A stretch of DNA of 64,000 bases from Shouchella xiaoxiensis. GTDB lineage: Bacteria; Bacillota; Bacilli; Bacillales; Bacillaceae_D. The stretch is taken from assembly GCF_016907895.1 (NCBI RefSeq), contig NZ_JAFBCV010000014.1:1-64000 (forward strand), given 5' to 3'. Below are positions 56,764 through 64,000 of the stretch, in pieces (position 1 is the first letter of the stretch; each line of letters starts with the position of its first letter). The position numbers were made by a program, and so were the translations under genes. A model generated the notes under the pieces. The model made no database searches. It was not told the DNA's origin and saw nothing but the letters and a program-made list of their open reading frames with translations.

Positions 56764-57843
56764 ATGAAAGAAGAGCAAGACCGGAAACGGGGCGCAAAAA
56801 CGGTCATTCCGTTTTATCAAAGTGGCGACTATTTTTTTCATAGAGGTCTACATGCGTTTCATAATAAACATTTAGATCGAGCTGCCAAATTATTTGAACG
56901 AGCAGTGAAATTAACTGCCTCGGAACCTGTGTTTAAAATACAGCTAGCAGCTGTCTTAACGGAGCTCGGTGAGTATATTCGTTCGAATGAATTGTTGCAT
57001 CAGGTGTTGGATGAACATCAAGAAAAGCAACCTGTCTGTTACTTTTTTATTGCTAATAATGAAGTTTATTTAGGACAATTTTATCAAGCGGAGAAGCATG
57101 TTCGTCTATATATGGAAAAAGATCCTCAAGGACAGTTCATGGAAGAAGCGAAAGAGTTACTTGAGCTTTTTGAAGATGAAGCGTTGTTTGACGAAGATAA
57201 AGAACAAACGGAACAGTTGCTAACGGAGCATGAACAGGCTCGAAGTTGGTTAAGGAATGGAGACCCAGAAGCGGCTGTACCTTTATTAGAATCAATTATA
57301 AAAAATCATCCTTCTTTTTGGGCTGCGCAAACCCATCTAGCCGAAGCAATGTTTCGTTTGGGAAATGAAGACGCTGCTTTTGATTATTGTCATGCTGTGT
57401 TAGATCATGATAAAGGAAACCTACTTGCTTTATGTAATTTGGCATTATTTTATCAGGCCAAGGGGCATACTAATCAAGTCGAACACTTGCGAGAACAATT
57501 AGTGAAGATTATTCCTATAAATTCAGATCACATGATTCGTTTAACGGAAGTATTATGTGTATTAGGTGCTTACAAAGATGTGGCTTCAAGAAAATGGCTT
57601 AGTTTTCAATCAACCGATAAAGATCTATTAAGGTGCTTTGGTGTTGCATTTTTTCATCAAGGAGATACACATTTAGGATTATCGTATTTAAAACAAGCTA
57701 GTCAGCAAAAAGATGCTGAAGCGGAACGGTTGATGCAATTAATCAATCAAGGGCAACCTGAGCAAATTGCATTTTCTTTATTTACAATGGAGCGCCCTTT
57801 GAGCAGAACAGTAGACAAAGAGCCGGACTGTCCGCTACGATAA
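56764..57843 (+). CDS. TPR-repeat protein (YvcD-like)
   Basis: Cytoplasmic helical-repeat protein of 359 residues. Tetratricopeptide units are visible, for example HNKHLDRAAKLFERAVKLT, FIANNEVYLGQFYQAEKHV, and AQTHLAEAMFRLGNEDAAFDYC. No enzymatic domain. The start ATG 56764 lies ten bases after GGAGGG. It stands between the his operon and trxB, the place of yvcD in B. subtilis. Probably a scaffold; partner unknown. Confidence 0.85.
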   Translation: MKEEQDRKRGAKTVIPFYQSGDYFFHRGLHAFHNKHLDRAAKLFERAVKLTASEPVFKIQLAAVLTELGEYIRSNELLHQVLDEHQEKQPVCYFFIANNEVYLGQFYQAEKHVRLYMEKDPQGQFMEEAKELLELFEDEALFDEDKEQTEQLLTEHEQARSWLRNGDPEAAVPLLESIIKNHPSFWAAQTHLAEAMFRLGNEDAAFDYCHAVLDHDKGNLLALCNLALFYQAKGHTNQVEHLREQLVKIIPINSDHMIRLTEVLCVLGAYKDVASRKWLSFQSTDKDLLRCFGVAFFHQGDTHLGLSYLKQASQQKDAEAERLMQLINQGQPEQIAFSLFTMERPLSRTVDKEPDCPLR

Positions 57844-57849
57844 AATAGA

Positions 57850-57878
57850 AAAAACGTCTCTAATAGGAAATTAGAGAC
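57850..57878 (-). terminator. Hairpin oriented as a minus-strand terminator
   Basis: GTCTCTAAT (57856-57864) pairs with ATTAGAGAC (57870-57878). The T tract lies on the minus-strand side (the plus strand has AAAAAAC before the stem), so it would end transcription coming from trxB towards the TPR gene. On the plus strand no T run follows. Confidence 0.5.
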
Positions 57879-57908
57879 TGTATAGACTTGAAATGACTGC
57901 GTTAATAA

Positions 57909-58871
<963 letters not shown>

Positions 58872-58970
58872 CCGTCATCATTTTTTAAAGATGCTGTAAC
58901 CAATTTGCAACAGCTTATGGTTTATAATAAGTATTGTAATTGACCCCCTTTTTAATAGAGTAAGACCTTT

Positions 58971-59001
58971 GGACGCAGAGAACTTCTGCGTCCCTTTTTT
59001 T
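58971..59001 (+). terminator. Terminator of trxB
   Basis: GGACGCAGA pairs with TCTGCGTCC, followed by seven or more T residues. Confidence 0.94.
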
Positions 59002-59039
59002 GTTTTATGTATGTAGTCAGACAGAAAAAGAGGCAAACG

Positions 59040-59068
59040 TTGTAGCCTAACACATTTACTTGTATACT
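59040..59068 (+). promoter_or_regulatory. Promoter of the yvcI-rapZ-yvcK-whiA-crh operon
   Basis: TTGTAG (59040-59045), 17 bases, TATACT (59063-59068), about 30 bases before yvcI. Confidence 0.6.
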
Positions 59069-59097
59069 ATAGAATTAGATACGTGAGGTGATTAGAC

Positions 59098-59586
59098 TTG
59101 CAACGAATAACAAATTGTATTTTAGCAACAGAAAGTCAATGCCTTATGTTACAAAAGCCTAGTCGTGGTTGGTGGGTAGCTCCTGGAGGTAAAATGGAGC
59201 CTACGGAAACCATAAAAGAAGCAGCGATTCGAGAATTTAATGAAGAAACAGGCTTACGTTTAATTGACCCTGTTTTACGAGCTGTGACGACAATGGTTAT
59301 TGTTGATAAAGATCATCAGCTAATGAATGAGTGGATGATGTTTACCTTTAAGGCTTCCCAATTTAGCGGGACGATGTTTACAAAGTCACCAGAAGGAAAG
59401 TTAGTTTGGCAGGAACGTCATGCGCATGAACAATTGCCAATGGCTGAGGGCGATCATCTATTGTTTCGTCATGCCTTGTCTAGCGACGATATTCTTTACG
59501 GGACTTTTTACTATACAGAAGATTATCAACTAGTTAACTACCGGCTTGATTCAAAGTCAACGGACGGGAAGGTGGAGACTGAATGA
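59098..59586 (+). CDS. yvcI: Nudix hydrolase YvcI
   Basis: Small MutT/Nudix hydrolase of 162 residues. The Nudix box G-x5-E-x7-REUxEExGU appears as [24 protein letters not shown] (read in two parts: [14 protein letters not shown] and [10 protein letters not shown]). The start is TTG 59098 after GTGAGGTG. It overlaps rapZ by four bases. Substrate unknown; linked to rapZ and yvcK throughout Bacillus. Confidence 0.93.
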   Translation: MQRITNCILATESQCLMLQKPSRGWWVAPGGKMEPTETIKEAAIREFNEETGLRLIDPVLRAVTTMVIVDKDHQLMNEWMMFTFKASQFSGTMFTKSPEGKLVWQERHAHEQLPMAEGDHLLFRHALSSDDILYGTFYYTEDYQLVNYRLDSKSTDGKVETE

Positions 59587-60473
59587 AGCAAGCGGACGTC
59601 GAAATTGTCATTATAACCGGAATGTCAGGTGCTGGTAAGACTGTTGCAGTGCAGAGCTTTGAAGATCTTGGATTTTACTGTGTTGATAATTTGCCACCGG
59701 CGCTTTTACCTAAATTCATTGAATTGATTGAGGGCGGGGTCGATAAAGTCACTAAAGTTGCTTTAGTAATGGACTTACGTGGGCAATCGTTCTTTGATGA
59801 ATTGTTTAAAGCAATTGATGAATTAAATGAAACGCCGGTTAATCGGTTAAAAGTACAAATTTTGTTTCTCGACTCAAAAGATGCAAAGCTTGTTCAACGT
59901 TATAAAGAAACAAGGAGAACACACCCTTTAGCAAAAGGTGGTTTACCACTTGATGGCATTCAACGGGAGCGTCAGCTGTTGGAAGATATGAAAGGGAGAG
60001 CACAGCAGATTATTGATACAACTGATTTAAAACCGGTTCAATTGCGAACGAAGATTATGCAGCGCTTTGCTTCAAGCGATCGCCAAGCTTTCACGGTTCA
60101 TTTTGTCTCTTTTGGCTTTAAATACGGCATTCCAATTGATGCGGATCTCGTCTTTGATGTACGTTTTTTACCAAATCCCCACTATATAGAAGATTTAAAG
60201 CCGAAAACTGGTTTACAGTCTGAGGTTTCTTCTTATGTATTAAAATGGAAGGAAACAAACCAGTTAATTGAGAAGCTGATTGATTTGTTTGAATTTAGTT
60301 TGCCACATTATAAAAGAGAAGGAAAAAGCCAGGTTGTTATCGGTATTGGCTGTACGGGTGGACAACATCGTTCAGTAACATTAGCTGAGTATTTAGCGAC
60401 TCACTTTTCAAAAAGCTATGACGCCCATGCGAGTCATCGTGATATTGACAAACGAAAGGCCATTCAGTCATGA
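59583..60473 (+). CDS. rapZ: RapZ/YvcJ nucleotide-binding protein
   Basis: P-loop ATP/GTP-binding protein; in E. coli RapZ regulates glucosamine-6-phosphate synthase mRNA, while in Bacillus YvcJ affects competence. Walker A is GMSGAGKT, with [20 protein letters not shown] just after it. The C-terminal domain has [22 protein letters not shown] and [12 protein letters not shown]. It has 296 residues. Confidence 0.96.
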   Translation: MKQADVEIVIITGMSGAGKTVAVQSFEDLGFYCVDNLPPALLPKFIELIEGGVDKVTKVALVMDLRGQSFFDELFKAIDELNETPVNRLKVQILFLDSKDAKLVQRYKETRRTHPLAKGGLPLDGIQRERQLLEDMKGRAQQIIDTTDLKPVQLRTKIMQRFASSDRQAFTVHFVSFGFKYGIPIDADLVFDVRFLPNPHYIEDLKPKTGLQSEVSSYVLKWKETNQLIEKLIDLFEFSLPHYKREGKSQVVIGIGCTGGQHRSVTLAEYLATHFSKSYDAHASHRDIDKRKAIQS

Positions 60474-61432
60474 GGAAAAAAGTGGTTGTAATTGGTGGCG
60501 GAACTGGTTTATCCGTGATCTTAAGAGGGCTAAAAACGTTTCCAATCGACATCACGGCCATCGTAACGGTAGCTGATGATGGGGGAAGTTCAGGTATTCT
60601 AAGAAAAGAACTTGATATTCCTCCTCCTGGTGATGTACGAAATGTCTTAGTAGCTCTAGCTGAGGTCGAACCACTTGTTGAAGAGTTGTTTCAGCATCGA
60701 TTTGCAAGTGGTGATGGACTAAACGGGCACTCTTTAGGAAATCTATTATTAGCTGGAATGACTTCAATAACCGGAGATTTCCAACAAGGCATCGCTACAA
60801 TTAGTCGGGTCCTCAATGTTCGTGGACGAGTGCTGCCTTCTGCAAACGCTAGTATTATTTTACATGCGGAGATGGAAGACGGCACACATGTTTCAGGCGA
60901 ATCACAAATCCCACTTGCCAAAAATAAAATTAAGCGTGTTTATTTAACACCGTCTGATATTTCACCGTTACCTGAAACATTAAAAGCACTTGCTGAAGCG
61001 GATTTAATTGTGCTTGGTCCAGGATCACTTTATACGAGTATATTACCAAACTTACTCGTTCCAGGTATTGTTGAGGCAATCCATGCTTCGTCAGCAAGTA
61101 AAGCGTATATATGTAACGTCATGACGCAAATGGGTGAAACGGATGGATATAGCGCGTCGGATCACCTACAAGCACTGGTGTCACATTGTGGACCACATAT
61201 TGTGCAAACGGTTTTAGTAAACGGAGAGCCCATTTCAGCCGATGTGTTGGATCGCTATCAGCTTGAACAAGCGAAACAAGTTGTTGTTGATAAACAAAGA
61301 TTAGAAAGCATGGGTATATCGGTCATTGAGGATCGATTTGTGTTAGAATCAGGTCAGAAGTTACGACATGATGCTATGAAGGTATCGGAAGCACTAATGG
61401 ATTTGATCGTTGAAAAAGTGCAAGGTATCTAA
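60470..61432 (+). CDS. yvcK: YvcK (GlmR), UDP-sugar-binding regulator
   Basis: Needed for cell shape and growth on gluconeogenic carbon sources; binds UDP-GlcNAc and stimulates GlmS in B. subtilis. The motifs are [44 protein letters not shown] and [19 protein letters not shown]. It has 320 residues. It overlaps rapZ (ATGA). The likely control of amino-sugar flow fits the neighbouring crh and rapZ. Confidence 0.96.
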   Translation: MRKKVVVIGGGTGLSVILRGLKTFPIDITAIVTVADDGGSSGILRKELDIPPPGDVRNVLVALAEVEPLVEELFQHRFASGDGLNGHSLGNLLLAGMTSITGDFQQGIATISRVLNVRGRVLPSANASIILHAEMEDGTHVSGESQIPLAKNKIKRVYLTPSDISPLPETLKALAEADLIVLGPGSLYTSILPNLLVPGIVEAIHASSASKAYICNVMTQMGETDGYSASDHLQALVSHCGPHIVQTVLVNGEPISADVLDRYQLEQAKQVVVDKQRLESMGISVIEDRFVLESGQKLRHDAMKVSEALMDLIVEKVQGI

Positions 61433-61502
61433 GGAACAGAGTTATTGCTAGGGTGGCATACGTTTGCAGTAAGCTACCCTTTTAATAGAGAGGGTGAGGG
61501 GC

Positions 61503-62462
61503 GTGTCTTTTGCAGCAAACGCCAAAAAAGAATTAACACAGCTTGAAATTACGCCATGTTGTTCAAAAGCTGAACTATCTGCATTAATTCGAATGAACGG
61601 TTCGTTGGCTCTCAATAATCAACAAATCAGTCTTGATGTATCGACTGAGAATGCAGCGATTGCAAGACGTATTTATACATTGATAAAATATGTGTATCCA
61701 ACCATTCATATTGAGCTATTGGTTCGAAAAAAAATGAGACTAAAAAAGAATAATGTGTACCTCGTCCGTATTTCGAAAGATGCTAGGACATTGTTGAAAG
61801 ATTTGGCGATTCTTGATGATCCATTTCAATTTATTCGCTCCATTTCACCTGAAATGATTAAAAAACCTTGTTGTAAGCGTGCTTATTTAAGAGGAGCTTT
61901 TTTAGCAGGCGGTTCAATTAATCATCCTGAAACATCCTCCTACCACTTAGAGATTTTTTCGCTTTATGAGGAACATAATCAAGCAATATGTGAATTAATG
62001 AACGAATTCTCGCTTTCTGCTAAAACATTAGAACGCAAAAAAGGATTTATCACTTATTTAAAAGAAAGTGAGAAGATAACAGAATTTCTTAATATAATCG
62101 GTGCACATCAAGCATTGCTTTATTTTGAAGACGTGCGCATTTTAAAGGATATGAGAAACTCTGTTAATCGTCTTGTTAATTGTGAAACGGCTAATTTGAA
62201 CAAGACGGTTGGAGCAGCATTGCGACAAGTAGAGAATATTCGCTATATCGAAAAAGAAATAGGACTGGAACAATTGCCACCTAAGTTAATGGAGGTAGCA
62301 ATATTACGTGTAAACCATCAAGATGTTACCTTAAAAGAGCTAGGTGAAATGATGACAGGAGCGAAAGTAAGCAAATCGGGAATCAATCACCGTTTGAGAA
62401 AAATTGATGAGTTTGCGGACAAGCTACGTAATGGAACATACGATCAAAAACAAACCAAATAG
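61503..62462 (+). CDS. whiA: WhiA DNA-binding protein
   Basis: Conserved protein related to LAGLIDADG endonucleases but lacking nuclease activity; it affects division and chromosome segregation. N-terminal [14 protein letters not shown] and [12 protein letters not shown], the LAGLIDADG-like [13 protein letters not shown], and the C-terminal helix-turn-helix ([12 protein letters not shown]... [12 protein letters not shown]) are present. It has 319 residues. GTG 61503 matches the family start; a GTG three codons upstream (61494) lies in the ribosome site GAGGGTGAGG. Confidence 0.96.
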   Translation: MSFAANAKKELTQLEITPCCSKAELSALIRMNGSLALNNQQISLDVSTENAAIARRIYTLIKYVYPTIHIELLVRKKMRLKKNNVYLVRISKDARTLLKDLAILDDPFQFIRSISPEMIKKPCCKRAYLRGAFLAGGSINHPETSSYHLEIFSLYEEHNQAICELMNEFSLSAKTLERKKGFITYLKESEKITEFLNIIGAHQALLYFEDVRILKDMRNSVNRLVNCETANLNKTVGAALRQVENIRYIEKEIGLEQLPPKLMEVAILRVNHQDVTLKELGEMMTGAKVSKSGINHRLRKIDEFADKLRNGTYDQKQTK

Positions 62463-62473
62463 GGGGATTAAAA

Positions 62474-62731
62474 ATGGCGCAAAAAGAAATTACGATACAG
62501 TTAAAAACAGGTCTTCAAGCACGCCCAGCAGCGTTATTCGTTCAAGAAGCAAATCGATTTGCTTCCGAGGTCTATATTATAAAAGATCATTCAAAAGTAA
62601 ATGCCAAAAGCATTATGGGGCTTATGAGCCTAGCCTTGGGCAAAGGAACGGTTATCACATTGCAAACAGAAGGTCATGATGAGGAAGAGGCACTCGAAAC
62701 GCTTGTTGCTTATGTACAAAATGAAAATTGA
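62474..62731 (+). CDS. crh: Catabolite repression HPr-like protein Crh
   Basis: HPr paralogue that, when phosphorylated on Ser46 by HprK, acts as a CcpA corepressor. Residue 15, His in HPr, is Gln here (KTGLQARPAALF), so it cannot carry sugar phosphotransfer; Ser46 is present in AKSIMGLMSLALG. It has 85 residues. AGGGGG precedes the ATG, and whiA ends 11 bases before. Confidence 0.96.
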   Translation: MAQKEITIQLKTGLQARPAALFVQEANRFASEVYIIKDHSKVNAKSIMGLMSLALGKGTVITLQTEGHDEEEALETLVAYVQNEN

Positions 62732-62737
62732 TGATTA

Positions 62738-62766
62738 AAACATAGTAGAGATACTATGTTTTTTTG
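62738..62766 (+). terminator. Terminator of the yvcI-crh operon
   Basis: AAACATAGTA pairs with TACTATGTTT, followed by T residues. Confidence 0.88.
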
Positions 62767-62822
62767 AAACGTAAGTTCGGTTTGAACCGTATAGATAGAT
62801 GTAAGCTGGAGGAGGTTATCTC

Positions 62823-63188
62823 ATGAGAAAAGAGTACGATGAAGACATTATAGATTATCGTGAAGAAAATGAGCCGGATGGGCGAGCGATTGCAATGCTT
62901 ATCTATTTATTAAGCTTCTTTGCTCCAATTCTTGCCCCACTCTTAATTTGGCTGCTTGCCAAAAAAGAGTATGAGTTTGTTGACTTTCATGGTAAGCAGT
63001 ATTTTAACTTTCTTATTTCCTACACCATCTATACATTCGCTTCATCAATACTAGTAATTGTGGGCATTGGCTTTATCCTTGTGCCAATTGTATCGATTAT
63101 GATGATTGTTTTTACCATTATCGGTGCAGTGAAAAGTTACAGCGGTGAAGAGTATGTCATACCACTTACTATACGCTTTTTAGGATAA
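62823..63188 (+). CDS. DUF4870-family membrane protein
   Basis: Small membrane protein of 121 residues: an acidic N-terminus (EYDEDIIDYREENEPD), then DGRAIAMLIYLLSFFAPIL, a VDFHGKQYFNFLIS segment typical of DUF4870, and two further helices. A strong GGAGGAGG precedes the ATG. No enzymatic motif; function unknown. It lies between crh and the convergent clpP. Confidence 0.85.
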   Translation: MRKEYDEDIIDYREENEPDGRAIAMLIYLLSFFAPILAPLLIWLLAKKEYEFVDFHGKQYFNFLISYTIYTFASSILVIVGIGFILVPIVSIMMIVFTIIGAVKSYSGEEYVIPLTIRFLG

Positions 63189-63189
63189 T

Positions 63190-63222
63190 AAAAAGCCGTT
63201 ATGATTTCTCATAACGGCTTTA
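63190..63222. terminator. Bidirectional terminator between the DUF4870 gene and clpP
   Basis: AAAGCCGTTATGA pairs with TCATAACGGCTTT around TTTC; A- and T-rich flanks serve both convergent genes. Confidence 0.93.
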
Positions 63223-63229
63223 CTTATGC

Positions 63230-63817
63230 TTATTTAGAAGATGTTTCGAATACTTTATCAATCAAACCATATTCTTTTGCTTCTTCAGCAGACATAAACT
63301 TATCACGATCTGTATCTTTGGCAACGCGATCGTAAGGTTGACCTGAACGTTCTGCCATGATTTCGTTTAATTTTTGACGCATTTCAATGATACGACGGGC
63401 GTGAATTTCCATATCCGATGCTTGACCTTGCATGCCACCAAGAGGTTGGTGAATCATCACTTCACTGTTAGGTAATGCCATGCGCTTGCCTTTTGCACCG
63501 GCAGTTAGAAGGAATGCTCCCATTGAAGCTGCCATACCAATACAAATTGTAGATACATCCGGTTTAATAAACTGCATCGTGTCATAAATCGCCATGCCGG
63601 CTGTTATGGATCCACCTGGGGAATTAATATAAAGTGAGATATCTTTCTCTGGATCTTCTGCTTGAAGGAAAAGAAGTTGGGCAACAATTGAATTTGCAAC
63701 GTTATCATCAATTCCACTTCCGAGCATAATGATTCGGTCTTTTAACAGACGAGAATAAATGTCATAGGCACGTTCGCCACGATTCGTTTGTTCAATTACT
63801 GTAGGAATTAAGTTCAC
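63230..63817 (-). CDS. clpP: ATP-dependent Clp protease proteolytic subunit ClpP
   Basis: Tetradecameric serine protease that degrades misfolded and regulatory proteins with ClpX, ClpC or ClpE. The catalytic Ser is in [12 protein letters not shown], the His in [10 protein letters not shown], and the Asp in the following [11 protein letters not shown] region. N-terminal [21 protein letters not shown] is typical. It has 195 residues. GTG 63817 follows GAGGAGG. A CtsR operator overlaps its promoter. Confidence 0.98.
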   Translation of the reverse strand: MNLIPTVIEQTNRGERAYDIYSRLLKDRIIMLGSGIDDNVANSIVAQLLFLQAEDPEKDISLYINSPGGSITAGMAIYDTMQFIKPDVSTICIGMAASMGAFLLTAGAKGKRMALPNSEVMIHQPLGGMQGQASDMEIHARRIIEMRQKLNEIMAERSGQPYDRVAKDTDRDKFMSAEEAKEYGLIDKVFETSSK

Positions 63818-63867
63818 AGGGGATTCCTCCTCAGATTTGTTTGATTAGCTTAAGAAACTATGTAGTC

Positions 63868-63897
63868 ATCATACTTGAAAGGTCAACAAAGGTCAAA
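63868..63897 (-). promoter_or_regulatory. clpP promoter covered by a CtsR operator
   Basis: On the minus strand: TTGACC (63896-63891), 17 bases, TATGAT (63873-63868). On the plus strand the same region reads GGTCAAC-AAA-GGTCAAA (63881-63897), the CtsR direct heptad repeat with one mismatch. CtsR would block this promoter until heat or other protein stress. Confidence 0.88.
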
Positions 63898-64000
63898 CTT
63901 AACGCTTTACTTTGCAAGCTTTCTGCTATAAGTATTCAGGATATCAGTCAAAAAGCCCTGCTTTCATGATAGCCTAATTTAATTTGTTGTAAACCTAATT
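63898..64000. other. Right edge, upstream of clpP
   Basis: About 100 AT-rich bases beyond the clpP promoter. No reading frame, RNA gene or clear repeat is visible. Confidence 0.5.

Overview
The window is AT-rich, tightly packed, low-GC Gram-positive DNA. From about 11.5 kb to the end its gene order follows, with a few gaps, the degS-degU to clpP segment of Bacillus subtilis. The Shine-Dalgarno sites (AAGGAGG type), the many GTG and TTG starts, Crh, HPr kinase, a short HisG paired with HisZ, and CtsR, LexA and sigma-B type control sites all point to a Bacillaceae chromosome. I cannot name the genus from the sequence alone.

Layout. (1) 0-3.4 kb, minus strand: the 5' part of a secreted LytD-like glucosaminidase with near-identical 210-bp SH3 repeats running off the left edge, then a LytR-CpsA-Psr wall-polymer ligase. 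(2) 3.4-10.1 kb: a non-coding stretch with a possible 22-codon gene, an Lrp/AsnC-type regulator and a complete oligopeptide ABC importer (D-F-B-C-A order). (3) 10.3-12.2 kb: a TRIC/UPF0126 membrane protein, pyroglutamyl peptidase and the YvyE/IMPACT protein. (4) 12.4-24.6 kb: DegS-DegU, DegV, ComFA-ComFC and a late flagellar operon (yvyF-flgM-flgN-flgK-flgL-fliW-csrA-flaG-fliD-fliS-fliT). comFB, yviE and the flagellin gene hag are missing from their usual places. (5) 24.6-31.9 kb: an unrecognised lipoprotein, cspB, the long ribosome hibernation factor under an apparent sigma-B/sigma-H double promoter, secA, prfB with its programmed +1 frameshift, a YitT-type protein and cytochrome c-551. (6) 32-38 kb: ftsE-ftsX, a coiled-coil M23 peptidase, the CtpB protease and MinJ. 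(7) 38-39.5 kb: an EamA-family transporter read from a minus-strand FMN riboswitch with its own terminator and promoter, the most interesting item here. (8) 39.5-46.1 kb: uvrB-uvrA behind a LexA box, then yvlB-yvlC-yvlD. (9) 46.2-50.1 kb: hprK-lgt-yvoD-ppaX-yvoF. (10) 50.1-56.6 kb: the overlapping his operon hisZGDBHAFI. (11) 56.7-63.8 kb: a TPR protein, trxB, the yvcI-rapZ-yvcK-whiA-crh cluster, a DUF4870 protein, and clpP on the opposite strand behind a CtsR operator.

The genes serve the cell envelope (autolysin, LCP protein, FtsEX with a peptidase, Lgt, CtpB, YvlBCD), motility and competence control (DegSU, ComF, FlgM, FliW/CsrA), carbon-catabolite signalling (HprK, PpaX, Crh) and core housekeeping (SecA, RF2, UvrAB, ClpP, histidine synthesis). 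I saw no insertion sequence, prophage, CRISPR array, tRNA or rRNA.
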